From NCBI GenBank assembly GCA_963727235.1, contig CAVSFZ010000019.1, positions 152,465 to 216,464 on the forward strand: a stretch of DNA of 64,000 bases. The letters run 5' to 3'. Of this stretch, positions 45,031 to 52,939 are shown in pieces. The stretch's first letter is position 1. Every line of letters starts with the position of its first letter. The notes below the pieces were generated by a model. The model had not been told where the DNA came from. It saw only the letters and a program-made list of their open reading frames with translations, and made no database searches. The position numbers and the translations under genes are program-made. Origin of the DNA: CAVPTL01 sp963727235 (GTDB taxonomy: Bacteria; Actinomycetota; Thermoleophilia; Gaiellales; JAICJC01).

Positions 45031-45437
45031 GCGAGGGAATGGTGGTTGAACTACGGATGCGGCTGTCGGCGGCCGACGCCCACTACGGCGGCAACCTCGT
45101 CGACGGCGCTCACGGGCTCGAGATCTTCGGAGATATCGTGACCGAGCTGGCTGTCCGCACCGACGGCGACGAGGGCCTGTTCGCGGGATACGGGCGGATC
45201 GAGTTCCTGGCGCCGATGTACGCCGGCGACTTCGTGCGGGCCAAGGGCACCATCATCAAGATGGGCAACACCAGCCGCACCGTCGACCTCGAGCTGTGGA
45301 AGGAGATCACCGCCCGAGCGGACGTGAACGACTCGGCCGCCGACCTGCTCGAGCCGGCTGTGCTCGTCACCCGTGCCCAGGGCACCTACGTGGTCAAGCG
45401 CGAGTACCAGCGCGGCCCCGGCGGCCGGAGTGAATAA
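45027..45437 (+). CDS. kal: 3-aminobutyryl-CoA ammonia-lyase-like hotdog protein
   Basis: The 136-residue hotdog-fold protein matches 3-aminobutyryl-CoA ammonia-lyase of lysine fermentation closely in RLSAADAHYGGNLVDGA, FGDIVTELAVRTDGDEGLF and FLAPMYAGDFVRAKG. That enzyme removes ammonia from 3-aminobutyryl-CoA to give crotonyl-CoA. No other lysine-fermentation gene is in the window, so the substrate may be another beta-amino-acyl-CoA, possibly from peptides cleaved by the S58 enzyme; that link is inference. AAAGGAG at 45013-45019 supports the ATG. The stop falls inside the palindromic repeat. Confidence 0.8.
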   Translation: MSEGMVVELRMRLSAADAHYGGNLVDGAHGLEIFGDIVTELAVRTDGDEGLFAGYGRIEFLAPMYAGDFVRAKGTIIKMGNTSRTVDLELWKEITARADVNDSAADLLEPAVLVTRAQGTYVVKREYQRGPGGRSE

Positions 45438-45462
45438 ATGGTGCCAGGCACCATTTATTCAC
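45430..45462. repeat. Palindromic repeat, copy 3 (33 bp, perfect)
   Basis: Sixteen-base arms, GTGAATAAATGGTGCC on the left, with a central A. The stop of the ammonia-lyase-like gene lies in the left arm. The convergent PRTase gene ends four bases beyond. It probably works as a bidirectional terminator. Confidence 0.9.
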
Positions 45463-45465
45463 GGA

Positions 45466-46122
45466 CTAGGTGTGGAGCTCGACGGCGGGGAGGGATGCCG
45501 CCAACATCTCGGCCACCTGCTCCTCCGTCACCTCGCTGAAGTCCTCGTAGAACTCGCCCACCGCGGCAAACCTCTGGGGGGCGCGCAGCGTGATCAGCCG
45601 CTCGCATTCGCGCGCCAGCCGCTCGGCCTGGGGCCGGGGCAGCACCGGCAGGGCGATCACGATCTGGCGGGCGCCGGCGTTGCGGATGGCGGCCATGGCG
45701 GCCCGGATCGACGCGCCGGTGGCGGCACCGTCGTCGACCAGCACCGCGGTGCGGCCGATCAGCATCATCGGCAAGCCTCCGCGCAGCCGTTCGTCCATCG
45801 CCCGGGCCTCGGCGGTGGCCTTGTCGTAGGCCTCGTCCAGCTCTTCACGGCTGAGCAGCGACGCCACCCGGCGGTTGGTGAAGCGCTCGCCCATCGGTGC
45901 GACGGCGCCCATGGCCAGCTCGGGATACCCGGGCATCGGCACCTTGCGCACGCACATGACATCCAGTGGAAGATCGAGCAACCGTGACATCTCGGCGGCG
46001 ACCTCGACTCCCCCTCGCGCGAGCCCTATGACAATTGTGTTGGATTTTCTCCGAAGTTCTGGAGCAGCTGCCGCCAGTGCCGCCCCCGACTGGGTGCGAT
46101 CGCGGAACATGATCGCGATCAT
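45466..46122 (-). CDS. Phosphoribosyltransferase-fold protein
   Basis: The 218-residue product has a type I PRTase fold with the PRPP-loop motif AVLVDDGAATGASIRA (about residues 128-143) and the phosphate-loop-like VIGLARGGVEVAAE. Members of this group are predicted phosphoribosyltransferases found beside dienelactone hydrolase genes, role unclear; they may act in nucleotide salvage or regulation. Start ATG 46122 or 46110 (MFRDRTQSG). It is convergent with the ammonia-lyase-like gene. Confidence 0.8.
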   Translation of the reverse strand: MIAIMFRDRTQSGAALAAAAPELRRKSNTIVIGLARGGVEVAAEMSRLLDLPLDVMCVRKVPMPGYPELAMGAVAPMGERFTNRRVASLLSREELDEAYDKATAEARAMDERLRGGLPMMLIGRTAVLVDDGAATGASIRAAMAAIRNAGARQIVIALPVLPRPQAERLARECERLITLRAPQRFAAVGEFYEDFSEVTEEQVAEMLAASLPAVELHT

Positions 46123-46400
46123 GCCTTACCGGGACGGTGAGGGTCAAGTACCCAGCCAAGGTTTTACGCAAGCCGGACAATTGGATGCGATTCGAGCGGT
46201 GTTGCTATACTGCCCGGCGGCCAAGCAGGGGTGATTTTTGACCCCTCACCCGCCCCCGGCGTTTGGTGTGGTGGGTTCAATCGGGAGATTGAGCTACGTG
46301 TCCACGATCGTGGGCGCGTGAAGTGGGTGCCGAGCGGCGCCCATTTTGTCGTTGACGAGAGGGGATTCCATTTGAGCATGATCGTGACTAGGCAAGCGTT
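46123..46400. other. Long infC leader region
   Basis: This 278-base region holds the infC promoter (46203-46211), a hairpin AGGGGT..ACCCCT at about 46227-46246 and a Shine-Dalgarno site that serves a mini-ORF. No protein gene longer than 11 codons is seen. The long leader is consistent with regulation of translation-factor genes. Confidence 0.6.
46203..46211 (+). promoter_or_regulatory. Extended -10 promoter TGCTATACT of infC
   Basis: TATACT (46206-46211) preceded by TGC is the strongest -10 box in the window. A TTGGAT lies 19 bases upstream as a weak -35. The leader to infC is about 180 bases. Confidence 0.6.
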
Positions 46401-46404
46401 TTGA
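46372..46404 (+). CDS. Leader mini-ORF coupled to infC
   Basis: AGAGGGG (46358-46364) sits seven bases before TTG 46372, which reads 10 residues (LSMIVTRQAF) to a TGA at 46402-46404. That stop overlaps the infC TTG start by two bases. infC itself has no Shine-Dalgarno sequence, so ribosomes may reach it by reinitiation. ATG at 46378 is an alternative start of the mini-ORF. Confidence 0.4.
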   Translation: MSMIVTRQAF

Positions 46405-47099
46405 GGCCCCGACGCCAGGTTGACCAACGGCCGCAGGAGCCGACCACCCGCATCAACGAGGCGATCCGCGTACCGCAGGTGCGGCTTGTGGATCAGGACG
46501 GCTCACAGATCGGGATCAAACGCACCGAAGACGCTCTCAAGTATGCGTGGGACAAGAACCTCGACCTGGTCGAGGTCGCCGCTGAGGCGCGCCCGCCCGT
46601 CTGCCGGGTAATGGACTACTCCAAGTACCGGTACGAGCAGGAGCAGAAGGCCAAGCTCGCACGCAAGCATCAGTCAACGATCACGATCAAAGAGATCAAA
46701 TTCCGTCCCAAGATCGGCGTTGCCGACTACGAGACCAAGAAGGGCCACGTCCGCCGGTTTCTCCAAAACCGGGACAAGGTCAAAGTGACGATCATGTTCC
46801 GCGGCCGCGAGATGACACACCCCGACCGCGGACGCACGTTGCTCCTCAGGCTCGCCGAAGACGTCAAGGACATTGCGGTGATTGAATCGTCGCCGCTGCA
46901 GGACGGTCGGAATATGGTCATGCTGCTGGGCCCGTCGAAGGCGGTGCTGGCACCGACGGCCGACGAGGCCGCGGACACCGGCGACAGCGAGGCAGCTACC
47001 GACACCGAAGCGGCTGCCGACAGCGCAGCCACACCGGCCGATCCGCCCGCGGGCGATCAGCCGGAACCGGAAGCGGCACCGAGTACTGAAGCGACATAA
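46401..47099 (+). CDS. infC: Translation initiation factor IF-3
   Basis: The 232-residue IF-3 has the N-terminal domain (TRINEAIRVPQVRLVD, linker KYRYEQEQKAKLARK) and the C-terminal 30S-binding domain (EIKFRPKI, then VKVTIMFRGREM). An acidic Ala/Glu/Pro-rich tail of about 55 residues follows, an extension of a kind seen in other GC-rich bacteria. The start is TTG at 46401, a rare codon as in other bacteria where IF-3 limits its own synthesis from a non-AUG start. It overlaps the leader mini-ORF stop. Confidence 0.95.
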   Translation: MRPRRQVDQRPQEPTTRINEAIRVPQVRLVDQDGSQIGIKRTEDALKYAWDKNLDLVEVAAEARPPVCRVMDYSKYRYEQEQKAKLARKHQSTITIKEIKFRPKIGVADYETKKGHVRRFLQNRDKVKVTIMFRGREMTHPDRGRTLLLRLAEDVKDIAVIESSPLQDGRNMVMLLGPSKAVLAPTADEAADTGDSEAATDTEAAADSAATPADPPAGDQPEPEAAPSTEAT

Positions 47100-47113
47100 G
47101 AGGAGACAGCGGG

Positions 47114-47311
47114 ATGCCGAAGGTCAGGACATCATCGGGGGCAAAAAAGCGACTACGGGTCACGGGCACCGGCAAGGTGATGCGCCGGCGCGCGTTCAAG
47201 TCGCACCTGCTCGAACACAAGAGCCCCAAGCGGCTTCGTAAGAAGCGCCGTGACACTGGTGTGGCGGCCGCCGACAACCGTGAGGCGCTGCGCCTCCTGG
47301 GTAAGCGATAA
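47114..47311 (+). CDS. rpmI: 50S ribosomal protein L35
   Basis: The 65-residue basic protein matches bL35: PKVRTSSGAKKRLRVTGTGK and KSHLLEHKSPKRLR. AGGAGA lies about seven bases before the ATG. Second gene of infC-rpmI-rplT. Confidence 0.97.
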   Translation: MPKVRTSSGAKKRLRVTGTGKVMRRRAFKSHLLEHKSPKRLRKKRRDTGVAAADNREALRLLGKR

Positions 47312-47332
47312 CGTCCAAAGGAGGTGGTGGAG

Positions 47333-47695
47333 ATGGCTCGCGTCAAGCGCAGCGTCAACGCCAAGAAGAAGCGTCGAGAGGTGCTCGAGGCAGCAAAAGG
47401 CTACCGGGGCATCAAGAAGAACACCTACCGCCATGCCAAAGAGCAGGTCATGCGGTCGCTGTCGTACCAGTACCGCGATCGTCGCACCCGCAAGCGCGAT
47501 TTTCGGCGGCTGTGGATCATCCGCATCAACGCTGCCGCCCGGCAGAACGGGCTGTCCTACAACCAGTTCATGCACGGCCTCAAGCTGGCGGACATCACGC
47601 TTGACCGAAAGGTGCTGGCAGACCTCGCGGTGACCGATCCAAAGGCCTTCGGCGTGATTGCCGAAGCAGCCAAGTCGGCGTTGGCCACCCCGTAG
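47333..47695 (+). CDS. rplT: 50S ribosomal protein L20
   Basis: The 120-residue bL20 begins ARVKRSVNAKKKRREVLEAA and keeps YRDRRTRKRDFRRLWI. AAAGGAGG at 47318-47325 before the ATG at 47333 decides the start over an earlier in-frame codon. Its TAG stop doubles as the TAG of the next gene's TAGGCT box. Confidence 0.97.
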   Translation: MARVKRSVNAKKKRREVLEAAKGYRGIKKNTYRHAKEQVMRSLSYQYRDRRTRKRDFRRLWIIRINAAARQNGLSYNQFMHGLKLADITLDRKVLADLAVTDPKAFGVIAEAAKSALATP

Positions 47696-47709
47696 GCTCT
47701 CGCCCCACG

Positions 47710-48522
47710 GTGACTTCGGCACCGATCACATCGCGAGCGAATCCACGCGTGAAGAACGCGCGGCGGCTACATGTAAAAAAGCACAGGGTCACCTCCGGGC
47801 TGTTTCTGGCCGAGGGGGAGGACCTGGTGTCGGAGGCGCTTGCCGCTGCGATCCTGCCGGTCGAGACGTTCGTGTCGAGCGATCGACCGCCCCCGGACGA
47901 CCTGGTGGCGAGACTGACGCGGGGCGGGCCGGTGCACTCGCTGACCGACGTGGTGATGGCCGACCTCAGCGAGCTGGGACATCCCGCCCGGGTGATCTCG
48001 GTGTTCAACGCCGACTCGTTGCCGAGCCCGCCCCGGTCACCGACGGTGGCGGTGTACCTACACCGGATGAGCGACCCGGGGAATGTGGGCACCGTGATCC
48101 GCGCGGTGGCCACGCTCGGCGGCTCACTGGTGGGCCTGTCCCAGGGTTGCGCCGATCCGTTTTCGGGCAAGAGCGTTCGTGCGTCGATGGGCGCGCTGTT
48201 CCACGTGCCGCTGGAGATCGGGGCACGGCTCCCCACCCAGGGCCGGACGTTGGCGTTGACTGCGACCGCCGAGACGCTGATCTGGGACGTCGATCTGACT
48301 CAGCCGGTGACGCTGGTGGTGGGTGCCGAGCGGGACGGCCTGCCCTACGAGATCGTCGCGGCGTGCAGTGACGCTGCGGCGATTCCGCAGACCCCGCACG
48401 CCGACTCGCTGAACGCGGCCTCAGCGGCCACGGTCGCGCTGTACGAGATCGCGCGTCAACGCGCGATCCAGACCGAATCGGCGTCGTCGCCCGCCGGCGG
48501 TCGCAGGTCAAACCAGCCGTAG
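47710..48522 (+). CDS. SpoU/TrmH-family RNA 2'-O-methyltransferase
   Basis: The 270-residue SPOUT enzyme has an N-terminal substrate-binding domain and the catalytic knot with DPGNVGTVIRA, VVGAERDGLP and IPQTPHADSLNAASAATVALYE, the three SpoU motifs. It methylates rRNA or tRNA ribose; gene position after rplT is common for rRNA-type members. GTG at 47710 follows TAGGCT (47693-47698) by 11 bases. The C-terminal 25 residues are polar and overlap the convergent methyltransferase gene by 67 bases. Confidence 0.92.
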   Translation: MTSAPITSRANPRVKNARRLHVKKHRVTSGLFLAEGEDLVSEALAAAILPVETFVSSDRPPPDDLVARLTRGGPVHSLTDVVMADLSELGHPARVISVFNADSLPSPPRSPTVAVYLHRMSDPGNVGTVIRAVATLGGSLVGLSQGCADPFSGKSVRASMGALFHVPLEIGARLPTQGRTLALTATAETLIWDVDLTQPVTLVVGAERDGLPYEIVAACSDAAAIPQTPHADSLNAASAATVALYEIARQRAIQTESASSPAGGRRSNQP

Positions 48523-49157
48523 TGCGTCAGCTCACGGAATCCGGCTTGGGACAGGAGCCGCCGCCAGTCGTCCGCGGTCGCCCAGTGAAGCTGCATGACG
48601 GCCTCTCTGTGTCCGCTGGTGACCGTCAGCTCGAGCGACCGGGTGTCGGCGTCCCAGCGCGCCCGTTCGAAGATGCCGGGCTCACGTTCGAGCGTCCGAT
48701 CGTGGGTCTCCTGAATGTCCAGGGGGTGTGGGTGAAAGACGTCGAACGCGAGTGTTCCACCGGGTGAAAGCAGCGCTCGGATGTCTGTGAGCACCTGCAA
48801 TCGCTCGGCGTCGCTGGTCAGGTGCAGAAACGCGCGGAAGGGGACGATCACCAGCGGGAACCGGCCCAGATCGGGGATCGCCCGCATATCGGCCTCGACC
48901 AGGCGCAGGTCGAGGTGGTGCGGTTCGGCCTTGGCTGCGGCGCGGGCGAGCATGACCGGGGAGGTGTCGATTCCCACCACCGGCGTGCCGGTCAGCGCGA
49001 CCGGGATCGCCACCCGGCCCGAGCCCACACCGATCTCGAGCACCGGACCGCCGCAGTCGATCGCGAGGCCGACGTAGAAGGCGATGTCCTCGGTCACCGA
49101 CAGGCACCACCGGTCGTAGGTCTCGCCGAGCACGTCGTAGGCGTCAGGGTGGGCCAC
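48456..49157 (-). CDS. Class I SAM-dependent methyltransferase
   Basis: The 233-residue product has the Rossmann methyltransferase fold: GGPVLEIGVGSGRVAIP (motif I), VGIDTSPVMLARA (motif II) and the SPGGTLAFDVFHP strand. Substrate unknown; small-molecule type. The start is set at GTG 49157 because a TAGTGT box, ten bases away on the minus strand, overlaps the pheS promoter; longer starts (49187, 49205) would run into pheS. The end overlaps the SpoU gene by 67 bases. Confidence 0.85.
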   Translation of the reverse strand: MAHPDAYDVLGETYDRWCLSVTEDIAFYVGLAIDCGGPVLEIGVGSGRVAIPVALTGTPVVGIDTSPVMLARAAAKAEPHHLDLRLVEADMRAIPDLGRFPLVIVPFRAFLHLTSDAERLQVLTDIRALLSPGGTLAFDVFHPHPLDIQETHDRTLEREPGIFERARWDADTRSLELTVTSGHREAVMQLHWATADDWRRLLSQAGFRELTHYGWFDLRPPAGDDADSVWIAR

Positions 49158-49166
49158 CGCCACCGT

Positions 49167-49173
49167 TACACTA
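49167..49173. promoter_or_regulatory. Shared -10 element for pheS and the methyltransferase gene
   Basis: The seven base pairs TACACTA read TACACT on the plus strand (ten bases before the pheS ATG) and TAGTGT on the minus strand (ten bases before the methyltransferase GTG at 49157). One site may serve both directions. Confidence 0.45.
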
Positions 49174-49182
49174 CTGCGCTCA

Positions 49183-50208
49183 ATGGACATCGATGCGCTT
49201 CTCACAGACGGTTTGGCGCGGGTCGCGGCCGCCGAGACCTCCTCGCAGCTGGAGGATGTGCGGGTCGAGCTGGTCGGCCGGCGGGCGCCGGTGGTGCTCG
49301 CGCTGCGTGAGATGGGCTCGCTTCCGCCGGATCAGCGGCGCGAGCGGGGAGCAGCGCTGAACCAGGCCCGCAAGGCGCTGGAGCAGGCGATCGAGCAGCG
49401 TTCGGCCGCGATGCACGCCGCGGAGCTGGATGAGCTGCTGCGGCGTGACCGGGTCGACGTGACACTGCCCGGGCGCGGCCGGCCACGCGGCTTCACCCAC
49501 CTGATCGAGCAGACCCGGCGCGAGATCCTGGACGTGTTCGTGGGCCTCGGCTACACCGTCGTGGACGGGCCGGAGGTGGAGACCACACACCACAGCTTCG
49601 ATGCCCTGAACACGCCTGCCACCCACCCCTCGCGGCAGTACACCGACACGTACTACATCGAGGGCGGTGCGGTGCTGCGTCCGCATACCTCGCCGGTGCA
49701 GATTCGCCAGATGGAGGTGCAGCCGCCGCCGATCTACATCGTCACCGGCGGTCGCTGCTACCGGCGTGACACGCCTGACCCCACGCACACCCCGATGTTC
49801 ACCCAGATCGAGGGCCTGGCGGTCGACCACGGGCTGACCCTGGCACATCTCAAAGGCACGCTGCTGGCGTTTGCCCGGGCGATCTTCGGCGACGACCGTG
49901 AGGTGCGGCTGCGACCGCATTTCTTCCCCTTCACCGAGCCCTCGGTGGAGGTCGACATCTCCTGTTTCAACTGTGCCCGCGACGGTTCCCCGTGCAGGGT
50001 GTGCCGCGCGGAGGGCTGGGTCGAGATCCTGGGCGCGGGGATGGTCGACCCGGCGTTGTACGGCTTTGCCGGCGGCTATGACCCGGATGCGCACACAGGC
50101 TTCGCGTGGGGGATGGGGATCGAGCGGGTGGCGGCGATGCGCCACGACATCCCCGACATCCGCCTGCTCTGGGAGAACGACCTGAGATTCATGGAGCAGT
50201 ACGGATGA
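49183..50208 (+). CDS. pheS: Phenylalanyl-tRNA synthetase alpha subunit
   Basis: The 341-residue alpha chain has the N-terminal coiled coil and the catalytic core with GFTHLIEQTRREILDVF, THTPMFTQIEGL (motif 2 region) and GMGIERVAAMRH (motif 3). It pairs with PheT to charge tRNA-Phe. The stop overlaps the pheT start (ATGA). Confidence 0.98.
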   Translation: MDIDALLTDGLARVAAAETSSQLEDVRVELVGRRAPVVLALREMGSLPPDQRRERGAALNQARKALEQAIEQRSAAMHAAELDELLRRDRVDVTLPGRGRPRGFTHLIEQTRREILDVFVGLGYTVVDGPEVETTHHSFDALNTPATHPSRQYTDTYYIEGGAVLRPHTSPVQIRQMEVQPPPIYIVTGGRCYRRDTPDPTHTPMFTQIEGLAVDHGLTLAHLKGTLLAFARAIFGDDREVRLRPHFFPFTEPSVEVDISCFNCARDGSPCRVCRAEGWVEILGAGMVDPALYGFAGGYDPDAHTGFAWGMGIERVAAMRHDIPDIRLLWENDLRFMEQYG

Positions 50209-52559
50209 AGGTGCCCGTCTCATGGCTGCGCGACTTCGTGCAGTTCGACCTGCCCGTGCCGGAGCTGGCGGAGCGGATGTCGATGACCGGCACCAAGGTC
50301 GAGGCGGTGCATCGCCGCGGCGTGCCTGAGGGGCTCGAGTTCTACCGCGTGGGCAAGGTGCTGACCCGCGATCGCCACCCCGACGCCGATCGGCTGTCGC
50401 TGTGCACGGTGGACGTGGGCGAGTCCGATCCCCGCCAGATCGTGTGCGGCGCGACCAACTTCACGGCGGGTGACACCGTTGCAGTCGCACTGCCGGGGGC
50501 GGTGCTGCCGGACGGCACGGTGCTGCGCAAGGCCAAGCTGCGCGGTCAGGTATCGGACGGGATGATGCTCTCGGAGCGCGAGCTGGAACTCTCCAACGAG
50601 CACGACGGCATCATGCGGCTGCCGGCCGACTGGGCGGTCGGCGACCCGCTGGTCGAGCATCTGGCGATCACCGACGACGTGATCGAGTTCGAGATCACCT
50701 CCAACCGTCCCGACTGCCAGAACGTCTACGGAATCGCGCGCGAGGTTTCGGCGGTGCTGGACACCGACCTGGCGCCGTGGCCCGGTACCGATCCCGTTCC
50801 GACCGGCACCGACTCGATCGGCGACTTCGTGACCGCCCGCGTGGATGCTCCAGATCTGTGTCCGCGCTGGGCCGCCCGGTTGTTCACCGACGTCAAGGTG
50901 GGCCCTTCGCCCGAGTGGCTCAAGGCCCGCATCACGGCCGCCGGGATGCGGCCGATCTCAAACGTGGTCGACATCACCAACTACGTGATGCTGTGCGTGG
51001 GCGAACCGACCCACGCGTTCGATCTGGATCGCGTCACCGGCCGCGAGATCATCGTGCGACGGGCCACCGACGGTGAGCCGGTCACCACCCTGGACGGCCA
51101 GCACCGTACGCTGGATACCGATGTGCTCGTGATTGCCGATGCCGAGAAGCCGTCGGCGATCGGCGGGCTGATGGGCTCGGAGTGGAGTGAGGTGACCGAT
51201 CAGACCACCACCGTGCTGCTGGAGTGCGCCAACTTCGACGGATACTCGATCCAGTCGTCGTCGGTGCGGCTGGGGCTTCGCACCGAGGGCTCCAGCCGAT
51301 GGGAGAAGGGCCTTGACCCGCATCTGCCGCCGCGGGCGCTGGCGCTGGCCTCCCAGCTGATGGTGGAGCTGGCCGGAGCCACCCTGGTGCCGGGGACAAT
51401 CGACATCCACGGCGAGCTGCCACAGCCGCCGGTACTGCCGCTGCGGACCGAACGGCTGGAGCAGGTGATCGGTGTGAGCTACACCGACGCGCAGATCGCC
51501 CGGGTGCTGACGCGGTTGGGCTACATGGCTGTGGACGGCGGCTGGCAGGTGCCCACCTGGCGTGCAGCGGATACCACCCGCGAGATCGATCTGGTGGAGG
51601 AGGTGGCGCGTGTTGTGGGGCTGGAATCGGTCCCCAGCGAGCTGCCGCCGCATGCAGATGCGGTCGGCCGGTGGGGATCCGACGAGCAGTTCCGCCGGCG
51701 GCTGGTGGAGGTGCTCGGTGGAGCCGGCCTGTCGGAGTCGGTGACGGTCGCGTTCTGGGACGATGGGATGCCCGAGCGGCTGCGCCTGCCAGAGGATCAT
51801 CCAGCGCGCCGGGCGGTGCGCGTGGTCAACCCCATGAGTGCCGACCAGACGCACCTGCGCACGCTGGTGTTCCCCGGCCTTCTGTCATCGCTGGCGCGGA
51901 ATCTGAGTGTGGGGGCGGAGGCGGTGGAGCTGTTCGAGCTGGCTCGGGTCGCACTGCCGGCCGACGCCTCGATCCCCGATCAGCCGCAGCGGATCGCCGG
52001 GGTCATGACGGGGCCGGGCACCGGCTTTGCCGAGCTGAAGGGCGTGGTCGAGACGCTCTACGCGGCGCTTCACCTCGACCTCGACGTGGCCCGGTCAACC
52101 CAGCCGTTCCTGCACCCCGGAAGGTCGGCCGAGACCGCGGCGGGCTTCCTGGGGGAGCTGCACCCGCTGGTCGGCGAGGCCTTCGGCATCGAGCTGCCGG
52201 TGATGGTGTTCGAGCTGGATGTGCGAACGCTGGCCGAAGCGCGTCCCGCGTTGGTCATGCATCGCGACGTGACCAGCTTCCCGGCTCTGCGCCAGGACAT
52301 CGCCGTGGTGGTCTCGGACGAGGTCGCCGCCGGGGCCGTGGTCGCTGCGGCGCGCGCCGCCGGCGGGCCGCTGCTTTCGCGGGTGGAGGTATTCGACGTC
52401 TATCGCGGCGACCAGGTGGGGGCGGGCAAGGTCAGCCTGGCGTTGCACCTCGTGTTCCAGGCGCCCGATCGCACCCTCACCGACGCCGAGGCAGATCAGG
52501 CCCGCGCCGACATCGTGGCGAGCCTCAAAGAGACATTCGGAGCCGAGCTACGCGGGTGA
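50205..52559 (+). CDS. pheT: Phenylalanyl-tRNA synthetase beta subunit
   Basis: The 784-residue beta chain has the EMAP-type tRNA-binding domain (residues about 38-150, including GATNF), the B3/B4 editing domain (SNRPDCQNVYGIARE), B5, the class-II-like core, and a C-terminal FDX-ACB domain (FPALRQDIAVVV). The ATG overlaps pheS. Its stop is inside palindromic repeat copy 4. Confidence 0.98.
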   Translation: MKVPVSWLRDFVQFDLPVPELAERMSMTGTKVEAVHRRGVPEGLEFYRVGKVLTRDRHPDADRLSLCTVDVGESDPRQIVCGATNFTAGDTVAVALPGAVLPDGTVLRKAKLRGQVSDGMMLSERELELSNEHDGIMRLPADWAVGDPLVEHLAITDDVIEFEITSNRPDCQNVYGIAREVSAVLDTDLAPWPGTDPVPTGTDSIGDFVTARVDAPDLCPRWAARLFTDVKVGPSPEWLKARITAAGMRPISNVVDITNYVMLCVGEPTHAFDLDRVTGREIIVRRATDGEPVTTLDGQHRTLDTDVLVIADAEKPSAIGGLMGSEWSEVTDQTTTVLLECANFDGYSIQSSSVRLGLRTEGSSRWEKGLDPHLPPRALALASQLMVELAGATLVPGTIDIHGELPQPPVLPLRTERLEQVIGVSYTDAQIARVLTRLGYMAVDGGWQVPTWRAADTTREIDLVEEVARVVGLESVPSELPPHADAVGRWGSDEQFRRRLVEVLGGAGLSESVTVAFWDDGMPERLRLPEDHPARRAVRVVNPMSADQTHLRTLVFPGLLSSLARNLSVGAEAVELFELARVALPADASIPDQPQRIAGVMTGPGTGFAELKGVVETLYAALHLDLDVARSTQPFLHPGRSAETAAGFLGELHPLVGEAFGIELPVMVFELDVRTLAEARPALVMHRDVTSFPALRQDIAVVVSDEVAAGAVVAAARAAGGPLLSRVEVFDVYRGDQVGAGKVSLALHLVFQAPDRTLTDAEADQARADIVASLKETFGAELRG

Positions 52560-52588
52560 ATAAAAGGTGCCAGGCACCTTTTATTCAC
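52556..52588. repeat. Palindromic repeat, copy 4 (33 bp, perfect)
   Basis: Sixteen-base arms (left GTGAATAAAAGGTGCC) around a central A. The pheT TGA (52557-52559) is in the left arm and the TGA of the convergent 108-residue gene (52585-52587, minus) is in the right arm, so both genes end inside the repeat. Confidence 0.9.
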
Positions 52589-52911
52589 ACCACGCCCTGG
52601 GTGTGGACCGGGCGGATGTCCGACACGCGGCGGGTGAGCTTGAGGGTGCCGACCACGCCGACGGTGTCCAGCGTGCCGAGCCGCTTGCGACACAGCTCCG
52701 GAGCGGAGCCGTAGCCGAAGATGCGAGCCGCCCGGAACCGGAACACGCCGCTGCGCCAGTCGTCCTCATGCCACGGATTGAGCGGGCTGAGCGCCAGCGC
52801 GGTCTCCTCCGACTGGGCCGCGTCGCGCAGGTCCAGCTGCAGATAGATGCTCGACCAGTCGTCCGGCTGGCGGGCGACGATCGCGTCCCATTGCTCAGTC
52901 AGTGAGTCCAT
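52585..52911 (-). CDS. Conserved hypothetical protein, 108 residues
   Basis: The product is soluble, acidic at the start (MDSLTEQWDAIVARQPDDWSS) and mixed alpha/beta, with no cysteine cluster or membrane helix. The pattern WEDDWRSGVF-like and FRAARIFGYG is conserved-looking but matches no family I know. It ends within the repeat shared with pheT and sits 28 bases from the copper gene. Function unknown. Confidence 0.65.
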   Translation of the reverse strand: MDSLTEQWDAIVARQPDDWSSIYLQLDLRDAAQSEETALALSPLNPWHEDDWRSGVFRFRAARIFGYGSAPELCRKRLGTLDTVGVVGTLKLTRRVSDIRPVHTQGVV

Positions 52912-52939
52912 GCTGGCGAAATCGTACCCGCAGCCGCGG

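Noticed and set aside
45430..45462. Peptide VNKWCQAPFIH as part of real proteins
   Set aside because: It is just the palindromic repeat translated in frame; the same peptide appears from both strands at 52556.
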